35,879 bases of DNA from Sulfuritalea sp. (lineage in GTDB: Bacteria; Pseudomonadota; Gammaproteobacteria; Burkholderiales; Rhodocyclaceae). The stretch lies in the NCBI GenBank assembly GCA_020853215.1, contig JADYZH010000007.1, positions 1 to 35,879 on the forward strand, given 5' to 3'. A program made the position numbers and the translations under genes. The notes under the pieces are model-generated. The model did not search any database. It was not told the origin of the DNA and saw only the letters and a program-made list of their open reading frames with translations. Positions 1 to 9,194 of this stretch are shown here, piece by piece. Within the stretch, counting starts at the first letter, position 1. Every line of letters starts with the position of its first letter.

Positions 1-439
1 CATCCGGCGGACTCCCGGATTCCAGCATGCTGCGAAAAACCGCATATGGGTCGGAGGATGAACCGTCCTTCCGCAGGGTGTGCTGATCGTTCAGCCAGAC
101 GAACACGATGACCTTGTGTGCAGAAGAAAACTTGAAGAAAAGTCGCATGCGGTCGGGCAGACCATGCCGTTTCACCCGCCGCCAACCGGTGAAACGATCT
201 CCCAGGGTCTTGCCGAGACGGAAGTCGGTTTGCTCGGGGTCACGCGGCACTATCTCGTGCACGATATGCACGAGGGCAGCAAACAGCTTCACGTCGGGGT
301 GCGTCGCGAAGCGGCTTTCGTCCAATTCGGTCTTGAGACACTTGACCCTGTCCCGCAATGCTCGCCAACGGGCGTCGAACAATTCTCCGAACCAGATTTG
401 CCAGCCGTGGTTGGTGCGGGGCCGTGCCGGCTCAGTCAA
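1..439 (-). CDS. yhaV: YhaV-family toxin (ribosome-dependent RNase), C-terminus cut by window edge
   Basis: About 146 codons are visible and the C-terminal end lies beyond base 1. YhaV toxins are RelE-like mRNA endonucleases held inactive by PrlF. Seen here: an N-terminal HGW-x-I-WF segment, a central GKTLGDRFTGWRRVK block, then RMRLFFKFSSAHKVIVFVWLND, TLRKDG and DPYAVFRSMLESG-x-PPD. These align by eye with the E. coli YhaV blocks GKSLG, W-RVK, R-RLFFRYS, VIILGWMND, TLR and YTVF-KML. No in-frame ATG precedes the conserved region. TTG at 437-439, which overlaps the antitoxin stop, is the most likely start and would couple translation of the toxin to that of the antitoxin. No disruption is visible in the part present. 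Confidence 0.85.
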   Translation of the reverse strand, partial: MTEPARPRTNHGWQIWFGELFDARWRALRDRVKCLKTELDESRFATHPDVKLFAALVHIVHEIVPRDPEQTDFRLGKTLGDRFTGWRRVKRHGLPDRMRLFFKFSSAHKVIVFVWLNDQHTLRKDGSSSDPYAVFRSMLESGSPPD

Positions 440-728
440 GCGCAACGCCCTTCACCAGCGCAAGATCATCCGCGGCATCCGAATCCGTGTAGGGAACAAT
501 GCTTGAGGGCTTCTGCGACATGCGAGCATCGAGCAAGGCAAGGAAGGGCGCGAGCGCAGGGTCTTCCGTGCCGGCTGCCCCTGCTTTTGCCAGAAGGACC
601 TCTCCACTGTCAGAAACACGGTAGACCACACGGTCATGCTTCCGCAGGCCGAGGATCTTCCGAACGGCATCGGGAATGGTCGTTTGATAGCGGGCGGTGA
701 GGGTGGACTCGGTTTCGAGGATGGTCAT
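432..728 (-). CDS. prlF: PrlF (SohA)-family antitoxin
   Basis: The 98-residue protein begins with an AbrB/SpoVT swapped-hairpin DNA-binding domain (residues about 5-50: STLTARYQTTIPDAVRKILGL, then the strand VVYRVSDSGEVLLAK). The C-terminal half (DPALAPFLALLDARM) is the expected toxin-binding helix. Antitoxins of this family neutralise YhaV and repress their own operon through the AbrB-like domain. The toxin gene follows with an overlap of about 8 bases, in the usual antitoxin-first order. No strong Shine-Dalgarno sequence precedes the ATG at 726-728. A palindrome about 30 bases upstream is a good candidate operator. Confidence 0.88.
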   Translation of the reverse strand: MTILETESTLTARYQTTIPDAVRKILGLRKHDRVVYRVSDSGEVLLAKAGAAGTEDPALAPFLALLDARMSQKPSSIVPYTDSDAADDLALVKGVALD

Positions 729-759
729 TGCAATTTGGCTTTAAGGACAGGCAATCGAT

Positions 760-779
760 GGTAATGCAATTGCATTGCC
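760..779. promoter_or_regulatory. Palindromic putative operator of the prlF-yhaV operon
   Basis: A 14-base perfect palindrome (AATGCAATTGCATT, 763-776) extends to 20 bases with a single mismatched pair. It sits 31 bases upstream of the prlF start, where autoregulatory operators of toxin-antitoxin operons normally lie. A related half-site, ATTGCAAT, occurs at the prlF start itself (727-734). Binding by PrlF is inferred from position and symmetry only. Confidence 0.5.
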
Positions 780-843
780 ATTTCAAGCATTCGCCTGGAC
801 ATTTTTCAACTATGGGTTTGGTTTGCTCGGACCGGAACCAAGG

Positions 844-1697
844 TCAGTCGGTCACCGCCTCGGTATTCGTCCTGCCGGAAAGTGCCGTGGCGACTACCCC
901 GCTGGCGACGATCAGGATCACGCCGGCCCAGCCGGCCCAGGGCAGGGTTTCGTCCCACAGCAGCATGCCGAAGGCGCTGGAGAAAACCACGGTGCTGTAG
1001 GCCAGGCTGGCCGACACCAGCGTCTTGCCGCGCTTGTAGGCGGCGGTCATGCACAGCTGGGCCAGTACGCCGAAGCCGCCCACCCCGAGCAGCAGCAACC
1101 AGCCGCGCAGGTCGATGGCATGGAAGGGGCTGGCCGCCAGCAGCCAGGGCAGGCCGCCCAGCGCGGACAGGGCCGAGAAATAGAACACGGTGCGCCATTC
1201 CGGCTCGCCCAGTTCGCCCAGCCGGCGCACGTTGAGGTAGGCGATGCTGGAGATGATGCCGGAGCCGAGGCCGAACACCGCGCCCAGCCACTGGTCGCGG
1301 GCGAGCGTGGGCTGCAGCAGCAGGATGACGCCGATGAAACCGGCCGCCAGCACGGCGTAGAACCCGCGCCGCACCGGCTCCCTGACCCAAAGCACGAGCG
1401 GAACAGCGGCGAGGTGTAGTTGAGCGTCACCGCCGCCGCCAGCGGAATCATGCTGATCGCGTAGAAGTACATCACCAGCGAAACGAAGCCGGAGACGCCG
1501 CGCACGAGGTGGGTGCGGGCATGGGGCGTAGCCAGCGGCAGCTGCCGCAGGAGGACGTAGGACCCGATCAGCAGGGTGGCGATGAAGCCGCGCCAGAACA
1601 CCAGTTCGGCGGCGGCGAACTGGGCTGCGCCGAGCTTTACGCAAACGCCCATGCAGGCGAACAGCAGGCTTGCCGCGATCATCCAGAGCGATTGCAT
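844..1697 (-). pseudogene. EamA/DMT-family membrane transporter with a frameshift
   Basis: The 5' part, from ATG at 1695-1697, encodes MQSLWMIAASLLFACMG followed by further hydrophobic helices up to VTLNYTSPLF. The remaining two thirds, from VPLVLWVREPVRRG to the end at 844, continues in another frame and carries the second set of EamA helices (FGMLLWDETLPWAGWAGVILI). The frames join near 1400-1401, where one extra C in the coding strand would give SPLF-PLVLW and restore a protein of about 284 residues with ten hydrophobic segments. Such proteins are usually inner-membrane metabolite exporters; the substrate cannot be read from sequence. A single-base sequencing or assembly error is the main alternative to a true pseudogene, because the rest of the protein shows no decay. 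Confidence 0.8.
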
Positions 1698-1715
1698 GCT
1701 GCGTTTCAGGTGGGT

Positions 1716-1743
1716 AAAAAAAGACGCCGGCCACCGGCCGGCG
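1716..1743 (-). terminator. Rho-independent terminator after the Rieske oxygenase gene
   Basis: Perfect 8-bp arms (1725-1732 and 1736-1743, CGCCGGCC/GGCCGGCG) enclose a 3-base loop. On the minus strand they are followed by a run of seven T (1722-1716). It lies 22 bases past the oxygenase stop codon and just before the transporter start. Confidence 0.9.
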
Positions 1744-1764
1744 CACTGGGGGATTGGCGGCGGC

Positions 1765-2865
1765 TCAGAGATGGTCGGCCATCACGCGCCGATAGAACTC
1801 ATGGAAATGCTGCATGCCGTCTTCCATCGGCGACTGGTAGGGGCCGACTTCGCTGCGCCTCTGTTTCAGCAATGCGCGGCGGCCGCGATCCATGCGCTCG
1901 CCGATGTCGTCGTCCTCGATCGCGGTTTCCATGTAGGCGGCCTGCTCGGCCTTGATGAACTCGGGCTCGAACAGGGCGATGTCCTCGGGGTAGTAGAACT
2001 CGACGACGTTCAGCGTCTTGTCCACGTCCTGCGGGATCAGGGTCGACACCACCAGCACGTGGGGATACCACTCGACCATGATGTTCGGGTAGTAGGTGAG
2101 CCAGATCGCGCCATGCGGCGGCAGTTCGCCGTTGTAGTAATCCAGCACGGCCCGGTGCCACTGCTTGTAGGTCGCGGAACCGGGCTTGGCCAGCGAGGTG
2201 ATGCCCACGCGCTGCACCGAGTACCAGTCGCCGAATTGCCAGGTCAGGTCGTCGCAGGTGACGAAGCCGCCCAGCCCCGGATGATAGGGAACGACGTGGT
2301 AGTCCTCCAGATAGACCTCGATGAAGGTCTTCCAGTTGTAGTTGCATTCGTGCAGTTCGACATGATCGAGCTTGTAGCCGTCGAACTTGAGTTCGCCGGC
2401 TACCTTCATGCCGGCAAGGTCGGCGTTGGCCGAGCGCGGCCCGCGGAACAAGAGCCCCTGCCAGTTCTCCAACTTCTGCCTGGCGAGATTGAGGCAGGGA
2501 TTGGCCGGAAAGTGCGGCGCGCCGATCAGTTCGCCGCCGGCGTCGTAGGTCCAGCGGTGGATCGGGCAAACGATGTTCTTCGCGTTGCCCGAGCCCTGCA
2601 GCATGATGGCCTGGCGGTGGCGGCAGACGTTGGACATCTCGTAGCAGCCATCGGGCTGGCGCGTCAGCAGGCGACCGTGGTCGTGCCATTCCTGGGAGCG
2701 GTAATCATGCACTTCGGGAACCATCAGTTCGTGGCCGACGTAGCCCGGCCCGGCATCGAAGATCAGCTTTTTCTCCTGTTCGAAAAGCTTTTCATCGAAA
2801 TACCACGCAACAGGTAACTGCGACGCTCCAGGCGAGAGGCGCGTACGCGAGCCAACTTCGGACAT
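1765..2865 (-). CDS. Rieske [2Fe-2S] aromatic ring-hydroxylating oxygenase, alpha-type subunit
   Basis: A 366-residue protein. The Rieske centre is C81-x-H83 with C100-x2-H103 (NVCRHRQ ... IVCPIHRW). The catalytic domain carries the mononuclear-iron motif NYNWKTFIEVYLEDYH-VVPYH, with H190 and H195 as likely ligands. Proteins of this build oxidise aromatic or other ring-like substrates using electrons from a separate reductase; no reductase or beta subunit is encoded next to it, so the substrate is unknown. The start chosen is ATG at 2863-2865, because GGAGG lies 9 bases upstream; a TTG three codons earlier is less likely. The gene stands alone with its own terminator and is divergent from xseB. 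Confidence 0.88.
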   Translation of the reverse strand: MSEVGSRTRLSPGASQLPVAWYFDEKLFEQEKKLIFDAGPGYVGHELMVPEVHDYRSQEWHDHGRLLTRQPDGCYEMSNVCRHRQAIMLQGSGNAKNIVCPIHRWTYDAGGELIGAPHFPANPCLNLARQKLENWQGLLFRGPRSANADLAGMKVAGELKFDGYKLDHVELHECNYNWKTFIEVYLEDYHVVPYHPGLGGFVTCDDLTWQFGDWYSVQRVGITSLAKPGSATYKQWHRAVLDYYNGELPPHGAIWLTYYPNIMVEWYPHVLVVSTLIPQDVDKTLNVVEFYYPEDIALFEPEFIKAEQAAYMETAIEDDDIGERMDRGRRALLKQRRSEVGPYQSPMEDGMQHFHEFYRRVMADHL

Positions 2866-3026
2866 GATTCCCAACCTCCAAGAGGGTTTACCCGGAAACC
2901 GGAAACCGACGAAAACCGGGTTTCAAAGCAGGCTGAAATACGCGCCAGCAGGCGTTGTGCCGAAACCGAAGGCCCCGTCAGGACTGAAAAACACCGGCAT
3001 GAACCGGCGGAACAATTGTAGCCAAT

Positions 3027-3056
3027 TTGACCGGAGGGCGCACCTTAGGCTATTTT
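3027..3056 (+). promoter_or_regulatory. Candidate sigma-70 promoter for xseB-ispA-dxs
   Basis: TTGACC (3027-3032), an 18-base spacer and TATTTT (3051-3056) lie 50 bases before the xseB start in the 240-base divergent intergenic region. The rest of that region (2866-3026) must hold the oxygenase promoter, but I could not pick a clear one. Confidence 0.4.
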
Positions 3057-3105
3057 TACGCTTTTACCTTGCCGCTGGTCACTGCTTAAGGCCAAGGCTT
3101 CATTC

Positions 3106-3402
3106 ATGGCCACAAATTCGAACTCCATTCCGGACCCCGATCCAGCAAGCGCGACAGCCCCCGCATTCGAAGCCGCTCTGACCGAGCTGGAGGGTATCGT
3201 CGCGGCCATGGAGGCCGGGAAAATGCCCCTGCAGGATGCACTGGATGCATACAAGCGCGGTGTGGCGCTGTTGCGCCAGTGCCAGGCAACCCTGAGCGCG
3301 GCGGAACAGCAGATTCGCATCCTCGATGCCGACGGTTTGCGCGAATTCGATGCCACCGCCGCGCGCGACGGCACGGGCCGTGGCGGCGAACAGAATGCAT
3401 AG
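3106..3402 (+). CDS. xseB: Exodeoxyribonuclease VII small subunit
   Basis: 98 residues. The core FEAALTELEGIVAAMEAGKMPLQDALDAYKRGVALLRQCQATLSAAEQQI (residues about 24-72) is the XseB helical hairpin. It is preceded by a low-complexity N-terminal extension of about 20 residues and followed by a short acidic and glycine-rich tail. XseB assembles with XseA to form exonuclease VII, which degrades single-stranded DNA; xseA is not in this window. It is the first gene of a tight operon: ispA begins 6 bases after its stop. The linkage xseB-ispA-dxs is widespread in proteobacteria. The ribosome-binding site is weak (AAGG about 8 bases upstream). Confidence 0.93.
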   Translation: MATNSNSIPDPDPASATAPAFEAALTELEGIVAAMEAGKMPLQDALDAYKRGVALLRQCQATLSAAEQQIRILDADGLREFDATAARDGTGRGGEQNA

Positions 3403-3408
3403 ACCGTC

Positions 3409-4293
3409 ATGAATTTCCCGACCTGGATGGCTGGCGTCCAGCAGCGCACCGAGGCCGCCCTGGAGACCACCCTGCCCTCGTCCGAGCTTGCGCCCGGTCG
3501 CCTGCACGACGCAATGCGGTATTCCGTGCTCGGCGGCGGCAAGCGCGTGCGCCCGCTGCTGTGCCATGCCGCCGGCGCAGTTTTCGGCGCCGACAGCAGC
3601 GTGCTCGATGTTCCGTCCGTCGCCGTCGAGCTGATCCACGCCTATTCGCTGGTCCATGACGACCTGCCCTGCATGGATGACGATGTCCTGCGTCGCGGCA
3701 AACCCACCTGCCACGTCGAATTCGATGAGGCGACCGCACTGCTGGTCGGCGATGCCCTGCAGACCCAGGCGTTCAACGCGCTGTCGAAGCACCTTCCGGG
3801 AATAGCACCGGCGCGGCAGCTCGACATGCTCAATCTCCTGGCGACGGCCTCGGGTTCGCGCGGCATGGCCGGCGGACAGGCGATTGACCTCGCGGCCGTC
3901 GGGCAGCAACTGACCGTCGGCGAACTCGAGTTCATGCACATCCACAAGACCGGCGCCCTGATACGCGCCGCCGTGCTGCTCGGCGCCCACTGCGGAGAGG
4001 CCCTGCCCGAGGCCATGGAACATCTCGGGCGCTACGCCAACCGCATCGGGCTGCTGTTCCAGGTGGTCGACGACATCCTCGACGCCGAAGCCAGCACAGC
4101 CACGCTGGGCAAGACAGCCGGCAAGGATGCCGCCGCCAACAAACCCACCTATGTCAGCATCCTCGGCGCGCGCGAAGCCAAGGCGATGTCCGCCAAGCTT
4201 CGGCAGGACGCGCACGACGCACTCGAACCGTTCGGCGAATCCGCCCTGCGCCTGCACGAACTTGCCGACTTCATCGTCGCGCGGACCTTCTGA
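3409..4293 (+). CDS. ispA: Farnesyl diphosphate synthase (short-chain polyprenyl synthase)
   Basis: 294 residues, the normal length. The first aspartate-rich motif is DDLPCMDDD (residues about 84-92) within [19 protein letters not shown]. The second is DDILD in [21 protein letters not shown] near residue 42 binds isopentenyl diphosphate. The enzyme condenses DMAPP with two IPP in the cytoplasm to give farnesyl diphosphate for quinone side chains and undecaprenyl phosphate. Its stop codon shares one base with the dxs start (TGATG at 4291-4295), so the two genes are translationally coupled and feed the same pathway. Confidence 0.96.
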   Translation: MNFPTWMAGVQQRTEAALETTLPSSELAPGRLHDAMRYSVLGGGKRVRPLLCHAAGAVFGADSSVLDVPSVAVELIHAYSLVHDDLPCMDDDVLRRGKPTCHVEFDEATALLVGDALQTQAFNALSKHLPGIAPARQLDMLNLLATASGSRGMAGGQAIDLAAVGQQLTVGELEFMHIHKTGALIRAAVLLGAHCGEALPEAMEHLGRYANRIGLLFQVVDDILDAEASTATLGKTAGKDAAANKPTYVSILGAREAKAMSAKLRQDAHDALEPFGESALRLHELADFIVARTF

Positions 4294-6143
4294 TGAACCA
4301 TACCCTGCTCGACACCATCGACTCGCCCGCCGACCTGCGGGCACTCGCGCGCGATCAACTGCCCCAGCTGACCGAAGAACTGCGGGCATTCCTGCTCGAA
4401 TCCGTCTCGAAGACCGGCGGGCATCTGTCATCCAATCTCGGAACTGTCGAACTGACCGTCGCGCTGCACTACGTGTTCGACACTCCGGCCGACCGCCTGG
4501 TGTGGGACGTCGGCCACCAGACCTATCCGCACAAGGCACTGACCGGCCGTCGCACCGGCATGGAACGGCTGCGCATGAAGGGCGGCGTTTCCGGCTTTCC
4601 GCGCCGCTGCGAGAGCGAATACGACACCTTCGGCGTCGGCCATTCGTCCACCTCGATTTCCGCCGCGCTGGGCATGGCCGTCGCGGCGCGCAACAAGGGC
4701 GAGGAGCGGCGCGTAGTGGCGATCATCGGCGACGGCGCGATGTCCGCCGGCCAGGCCTTCGAGGCGCTCAACAACGCCGGGGTGGTCGATGCCAACCTGC
4801 TGGTCATCCTCAACGACAACGACATGTCGATCTCGCCGCCGGTCGGCGCGCTGAACAAGTACCTGGCGCGGCTGTTGTCGGGCGGGACTTTCAATGCCGC
4901 CCGCCGCGCCGGGGAAAAAGTCCTTTCGGTAATGCCCAATGTGCTGGAATTCGCCAACCGGGTCGAGGAACATGTCAAAGGCATGATCTCGCCGGGCACG
5001 CTGTTCGAGGAGTTCGGCTTCAATTACATCGGCCCCATCGATGGCCACGACCTCGATGCGCTGATTCCGACGCTGCAGAACCTGCGCCGGCTCAGGGGCC
5101 CTCAATTCCTCCACGTGATCACGCGCAAGGGCCAGGGCTACAAGCTGGCGGAGGCGGACCCGATCCTGTACCACGGCGTCGGCAAATTCGATGCCGCCAA
5201 CGGCATCGAGCAGGCCAAGGGACCCGGCCGGCCGACCTACACCCAGGTCTTCGGCGACTGGCTGTGCGACCAGGCCAAGGCGGAACCGCGCCTGGTCGGC
5301 ATCACGCCGGCGATGCGAGAGGGCTCCGGCATGGTGCGCTTCGCCCAGGAGTTCCCGCAGCGTTTTTTCGACGTCGGCATCGCCGAACAGCATGCGGTGA
5401 CCTTCGCCGGCGGGCTGGCCTGCGACGGCATGCGGCCGGTGGTGGCCATCTACTCGACCTTCCTGCAGCGCGCCTACGACCAGTTGATCCATGATGTCGC
5501 GCTACAGAATCTGCCGGTGGTGTTCGCCATCGACCGCGGCGGATTGGTGGGCGCCGATGGCGCAACCCACAACGGCGCCTTCGACCTGTCCTATCTCGCC
5601 TGCATCCCCAACATGGTGGTGATGACGCCGAGCGACGAGAACGAATGCCGCAACATGCTGACAACCGCGCTGACCCTCAACGGCCCGAGCGCCGTGCGCT
5701 ATCCGCGCGGCAGCGGACCGGGTACCGCCGTCGAACCCGGTCTGGCAACCCTGCCGGTGGGCAAGGGCGAGTTGCGCCGCCAGGGCAAACGGGTGGCGCT
5801 GCTGGCCTTCGGCGCGATGCTGGCCCCGGCGCTCAAGGCCGCAGAAACGCTGGATGCCACGGTCGCCAACATGCGCTTCGTCAAGCCGCTGGATGCCGGA
5901 CTGATCGTGCAACTCGCCGGGAGCCATGACCTGCTGGTGTCGATCGAGGAGAATGCCCTGATCGGCGGCGCCGGATCCGAAGTGGCGCGCGCGCTGGAGT
6001 CGGCCGGTTCGCATACCCCGTTGCTGCGTCTGGGCCTGCCCGACCATTTCATCGACCATGGCGATTCCGCCCTGCTGCTGGCTGAAGTTGGTCTGGACGA
6101 CGCCGGCATCGTGCAAAGCGTGACAGCGCGACTGGCCGCATAG
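4293..6143 (+). CDS. dxs: 1-deoxy-D-xylulose-5-phosphate synthase
   Basis: 616 residues, matching the family length of about 620. Seen: [20 protein letters not shown] and [16 protein letters not shown] near the N-terminus, the thiamine-diphosphate motif [18 protein letters not shown], the transketolase pyrimidine-domain motif [13 protein letters not shown] with the catalytic Glu, and [15 protein letters not shown]. The enzyme condenses pyruvate and glyceraldehyde 3-phosphate in the first step of the MEP isoprenoid pathway, also supplying thiamine and pyridoxal synthesis. It overlaps ispA by one base. No frameshift or missing motif is seen. Confidence 0.97.
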   Translation: MNHTLLDTIDSPADLRALARDQLPQLTEELRAFLLESVSKTGGHLSSNLGTVELTVALHYVFDTPADRLVWDVGHQTYPHKALTGRRTGMERLRMKGGVSGFPRRCESEYDTFGVGHSSTSISAALGMAVAARNKGEERRVVAIIGDGAMSAGQAFEALNNAGVVDANLLVILNDNDMSISPPVGALNKYLARLLSGGTFNAARRAGEKVLSVMPNVLEFANRVEEHVKGMISPGTLFEEFGFNYIGPIDGHDLDALIPTLQNLRRLRGPQFLHVITRKGQGYKLAEADPILYHGVGKFDAANGIEQAKGPGRPTYTQVFGDWLCDQAKAEPRLVGITPAMREGSGMVRFAQEFPQRFFDVGIAEQHAVTFAGGLACDGMRPVVAIYSTFLQRAYDQLIHDVALQNLPVVFAIDRGGLVGADGATHNGAFDLSYLACIPNMVVMTPSDENECRNMLTTALTLNGPSAVRYPRGSGPGTAVEPGLATLPVGKGELRRQGKRVALLAFGAMLAPALKAAETLDATVANMRFVKPLDAGLIVQLAGSHDLLVSIEENALIGGAGSEVARALESAGSHTPLLRLGLPDHFIDHGDSALLLAEVGLDDAGIVQSVTARLAA

Positions 6144-6152
6144 CATTAATAG

Positions 6153-6182
6153 TTGAGTAAATTCGTCGGATAATGATATAGT
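6153..6182 (+). promoter_or_regulatory. Candidate extended -10 promoter for folE2
   Basis: TTGAGT (6153-6158), an 18-base spacer and TATAGT (6177-6182), preceded by TG at 6174-6175 as in extended -10 promoters, lie between dxs and folE2. The region is markedly AT-rich against its surroundings. I looked for a Zur-type zinc operator because many folE2 genes are zinc-regulated, and saw no convincing one. Confidence 0.5.
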
Positions 6183-6217
6183 TCGGGTTCAGACTCGACA
6201 TCATTCACAGAAATACC

Positions 6218-7042
6218 ATGAATTCCAGGAACCCCATGGCCACCACCGACAAATCCGTCATTGCCGACGTTCAAAGCAGCCCGGATTCGCGCCAGCTGCC
6301 GATCAACAAGGTCGGCATCAAGGACATACGCCATCCGATCAAGGTGCTGGACAAGAGCGGCGGCGTGCGCCACACGATTGCCAGCTTCAACATGTATGTC
6401 GGCCTGCCCCATGACTTCAAGGGCACCCACATGTCGCGCTTCGTCGAAATCCTAAATTCGCACGAGGAAGAGATCTCGGTAGAAAGTTTCGAAACCATGC
6501 TGCGCGAGATGGTGACCCGCCTGGAGGCGGAGACGGGCCATCTGGAGATGAACTTCCCTTATTTCATCAACAAGGTGGCGCCGGTGTCCGGCGTCAAGAG
6601 CCTGATGGATTACGACGTGACCTTCATCGGCGAGATCGTCGAGGGCGGCCGCTACCGGCAAACCATCAAGGTCGTGGTACCGGTGACCAGCCTGTGCCCA
6701 TGCTCGAAGAAGATTTCGGAGCGCGGCGCACACAACCAGCGGTCCCATGTGACGATCACCGCCACCACCAACCAGCTGGTGTGGATCGAGGATATCGTGC
6801 GCATGGCCGAAACCCAGGCCTCGTGCGAGCTCTACGGCCTGCTGAAGCGCCCCGACGAAAAATACGTGACCGAACGGGCCTACGACAATCCCAAGTTCGT
6901 CGAGGATCTGGTGCGCGACGTCGCCGGCGTACTCAATGCCGATTCGCGCATCGATGCCTACGTGGTGGAAAGCGAGAACTTCGAATCGATCCACAACCAC
7001 TCGGCCTATGCGCTGATCGAGAATGACAAGAAGCGCTACTGA
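6218..7042 (+). CDS. folE2: GTP cyclohydrolase FolE2 (type IB)
   Basis: 274 residues. The family signatures [13 protein letters not shown] (residues about 29-41), [18 protein letters not shown] (the metal-binding Cys loop) and the C-terminal [10 protein letters not shown] are all present. FolE2 converts GTP to dihydroneopterin triphosphate for folate and queuosine-type products. It is structurally distinct from FolE and is not strictly zinc-dependent. The ATG at 6218 is used here; a second ATG at 6236 (MATTDKS) has AGGAA just before it and could be the true start. The gene is followed by a strong terminator. Confidence 0.95.
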   Translation: MNSRNPMATTDKSVIADVQSSPDSRQLPINKVGIKDIRHPIKVLDKSGGVRHTIASFNMYVGLPHDFKGTHMSRFVEILNSHEEEISVESFETMLREMVTRLEAETGHLEMNFPYFINKVAPVSGVKSLMDYDVTFIGEIVEGGRYRQTIKVVVPVTSLCPCSKKISERGAHNQRSHVTITATTNQLVWIEDIVRMAETQASCELYGLLKRPDEKYVTERAYDNPKFVEDLVRDVAGVLNADSRIDAYVVESENFESIHNHSAYALIENDKKRY

Positions 7043-7060
7043 ACACGATCGACCAGAACA

Positions 7061-7094
7061 AACGGGCCGTCCGGTGGATGCCGGACGGCCCGTT
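7061..7094. terminator. Bidirectional rho-independent terminator between folE2 and rplS
   Basis: Perfect 14-bp arms (7061-7074 and 7081-7094, starting AACGGGCCGTCC) enclose the loop TGGATG. GTTATTTT follows on the plus strand. On the minus strand the right flank reads TGTTCTGG, so termination there is weaker. It lies 18 bases past folE2 and 19 bases past the convergent rplS, so it serves both. Confidence 0.9.
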
Positions 7095-7113
7095 GTTATT
7101 TTGCGGCGGCCGA

Positions 7114-7476
7114 TCAGGCCTTGCGCGTAAGTTTCTCTTTGATCCGCGCCGACTTGCCGGAACGATCGCGCAGGTAATACAGCTTGGCGCGGCGGACGTC
7201 GCCGCGACGCTTGACTTCGATGCTGGCGATCAGCGGCGAATAGGTCTGGAAGGTACGCTCGACGCCCTCGCCGGACGAGATCTTGCGCACGATGAAATTC
7301 GAGTTGAGGCCGCGATTGCGCCTGGAAATGACCACGCCCTCGAACGCCTGGACGCGCTTGCGATCGCCTTCGACCACATTCACGTTGACGACCACGGTAT
7401 CGCCGGGGGCGAACGCCGGCACCGTCTTGCCGATGCGCTCGATTTCCTCTTTTTCAAGTTGCTGGATCAGGTTCAT
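7114..7476 (-). CDS. rplS: 50S ribosomal protein L19
   Basis: 120 residues. [58 protein letters not shown] and the C-terminal [27 protein letters not shown] are classical L19. The ATG at 7474-7476 has GAAGGAG 6-7 bases upstream, which rules out the longer reading frame. It is the last gene of rpsP-rimM-trmD-rplS, the conserved order in proteobacteria, 88 bases behind trmD. L19 lies at the 30S-50S interface. Confidence 0.98.
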   Translation of the reverse strand: MNLIQQLEKEEIERIGKTVPAFAPGDTVVVNVNVVEGDRKRVQAFEGVVISRRNRGLNSNFIVRKISSGEGVERTFQTYSPLIASIEVKRRGDVRRAKLYYLRDRSGKSARIKEKLTRKA

Positions 7477-7564
7477 TGCGTTGCTCCTTCGGTTATGGCT
7501 GCGGAAACGCCCGCCAGCCTTGCGCCAGAGCAGGATTGCTTCGCCATCCTGGTACGCGCCGTTT

Positions 7565-8320
7565 CTAATGGCTTTCCCGCTGGAATTCAGCCAGCAGGTC
7601 AGCCTCTTCACTACTCAACACCCTCGCCTCAAGCAGGTCCGGGCGCCTTTGCCACGTCCGTCCCAGCGCCTGTTTCAGGCGCCAGCGCCGGATTACCTCG
7701 TGGTTGCCGGACAACAGCACATCCGGCACCGCTTTTCCTTCGTACACCTCCGGCCGCGTGTAGTGCGGACAGTCCAGCAAGCCAGCGGCAAACGAGTCCT
7801 GCACCGCCGAAGCTTCATCGTTCAACGCCCCCGGCAACTGCCTGATGCAGGCATCCATCAAGGCCATCGCCGCCAGTTCGCCGCCGGACAACACGAAGTC
7901 ACCGAGCGACAGCTCCTCATCCACGCAGCGCTCGATCAGCCGCTCGTCAATGCCTTCGTAGCGCCCGCACAACAGGATCGCCCCGTCACTTGCCGCCAGT
8001 TCCGCCACCCGGCGCTGGTCGATCCGCGCGCCCTGGGGCGAAAGGTAAATCACTTTCGCCGTACCGCCAGCGCCGACTTTTGCCGCCGCCTTTGCCGCAT
8101 CTATGGCCTGCTCCAGCGGTGATGCCAACATCACCATCCCGGGGCCGCCGCCATAGGGCCGGTCATCCACCGTCCGATGCACGTCCTGCGTCCATTGCCG
8201 GGGATTCCAGCATTCGATCTGCCACAGCCCCCGCTCCAGCGCGCGCCGGGTAATTCCCGAAGCCGTCAGCGCCGCGAACATCTCGGGGAACAGCGTAACG
8301 ACATCGAAACGCAGGCTCAC
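7565..8320 (-). CDS. trmD: tRNA (guanine-N1)-methyltransferase
   Basis: 251 residues from a GTG start at 8318-8320, which overlaps the rimM stop as GTGA. The protein opens [12 protein letters not shown] and shows [13 protein letters not shown], then the SPOUT trefoil-knot motifs [48 protein letters not shown] and [12 protein letters not shown]. TrmD methylates G37 of tRNAs with S-adenosylmethionine to prevent +1 frameshifting. The open frame runs further upstream inside rimM, but the protein similarity begins at the GTG. Confidence 0.97.
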   Translation of the reverse strand: MSLRFDVVTLFPEMFAALTASGITRRALERGLWQIECWNPRQWTQDVHRTVDDRPYGGGPGMVMLASPLEQAIDAAKAAAKVGAGGTAKVIYLSPQGARIDQRRVAELAASDGAILLCGRYEGIDERLIERCVDEELSLGDFVLSGGELAAMALMDACIRQLPGALNDEASAVQDSFAAGLLDCPHYTRPEVYEGKAVPDVLLSGNHEVIRRWRLKQALGRTWQRRPDLLEARVLSSEEADLLAEFQRESH

Positions 8321-8823
8321 CAGTCGAGACCCCAGTCGGCGCGGATGACTCCACCCGGTACATCCACCCTTGCAACCACCTGCTCGACGAAGGGCAGTAA
8401 TCGCTCGCGCTCCCCGTCGCTTACCACCAGGACCTGGTTCGCCCCCGTCTCGATCAGAGACGTGACCCGCCCCAGGGGCTGGTCCTGCAAATTCACCACT
8501 GCCAGTCCGATCAGGTCGGACCAGTAGTATTCGTCCTGCGCCGGCGGCGGCAGGGCATCCCGCGGCGCACCGATATAGCAACTTCCCAGCGCTTCCGACG
8601 CATCCCGGTCATCGATGCCGGCCAGCTTGGCCACGACGCCATCGCCGTGCTGCCTGACCGCTTCGAGGGCATGCGCCCGCCAACCTGCTGCCGGCGCATC
8701 GGCATCCGCGGCGAGCCACCACTGCGGCATCTTCCGCCACGCCCCGGGATCATCGCCGAAGGGATGAACCCGCAACCACCCTTGTACTCCGAACGGGGCG
8801 ACGATGCGCCCCAATACGATCAT
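8317..8823 (-). CDS. rimM: 16S rRNA processing protein RimM
   Basis: 168 residues. The N-terminal RimM domain ([24 protein letters not shown]) is followed by the C-terminal PRC-barrel ([56 protein letters not shown]). RimM binds S19 and the head of the 30S subunit during maturation. It starts 5 bases after rpsP and its stop overlaps trmD by 4 bases, so the operon is tightly coupled. Confidence 0.96.
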   Translation of the reverse strand: MIVLGRIVAPFGVQGWLRVHPFGDDPGAWRKMPQWWLAADADAPAAGWRAHALEAVRQHGDGVVAKLAGIDDRDASEALGSCYIGAPRDALPPPAQDEYYWSDLIGLAVVNLQDQPLGRVTSLIETGANQVLVVSDGERERLLPFVEQVVARVDVPGGVIRADWGLDW

Positions 8824-8828
8824 GCGCT

Positions 8829-9083
8829 TCAGGCGGCCTTGGGCGCTGCCGCCTGCTTGACCAGGCGCGCGGCGGTTGGCGACAACTGGGCGCCATGCCC
8901 CTGCCAGTATGCCAGGCGCTCGGTGTTGATCACCAGGCCCTGCTCATTCGCGGCAGCGACGGGGTTGTAATAACCGATGCGCTCGATGAACCGGCCATCG
9001 CGGCGGTTGCGCGAATCGGCAACCACCATGTTGAAGAACGGGCGCTTCTTGGCGCCGCTGCGGGCGAGACGAATAACAACCAT
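8829..9083 (-). CDS. rpsP: 30S ribosomal protein S16
   Basis: 84 residues. [41 protein letters not shown] is unmistakable S16, with a short alanine-rich tail. The ATG at 9081-9083 has AAGAGAA upstream. It is the first gene of the ribosomal operon, with a good promoter in front. Confidence 0.98.
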   Translation of the reverse strand: MVVIRLARSGAKKRPFFNMVVADSRNRRDGRFIERIGYYNPVAAANEQGLVINTERLAYWQGHGAQLSPTAARLVKQAAAPKAA

Positions 9084-9114
9084 GGTGTTCTCTTGTAAAG
9101 CAGGAAAGCCGGCG

Positions 9115-9143
9115 ATTTTATTCCAAAAAGCCGGATAAAACAA
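9115..9143 (-). promoter_or_regulatory. Sigma-70 promoter of rpsP-rimM-trmD-rplS
   Basis: Reading the minus strand: TTGTTT (9143-9138), a 17-base spacer and TAAAAT (9120-9115), about 25 bases before the expected ribosome-binding site. It is AT-rich in a GC-rich setting and placed correctly for a ribosomal operon. Confidence 0.7.
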
Positions 9144-9194
9144 GGCGCAACCCGAGGCTTTTGGCGGTTGCGGCTGCGTCCGCCAGCCCGCTTT

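Noticed and set aside
1576-2817. 413-codon plus-strand frame opposite the Rieske oxygenase
   Set aside because: The minus strand carries the intact Rieske and iron motifs with a ribosome-binding site and terminator; the plus product is an antisense artefact rich in Val and His.
4127-5494. Long open frame overlapping ispA and dxs on the plus strand
   Set aside because: It lies out of frame inside two unmistakable genes and encodes Arg/Pro-rich sequence typical of shadow frames in GC-rich DNA.
6144-6217. Zur (zinc-uptake regulator) operator before folE2
   Set aside because: AATGAT and ATCATT half-like words occur, but spacing and symmetry do not match a Zur box.
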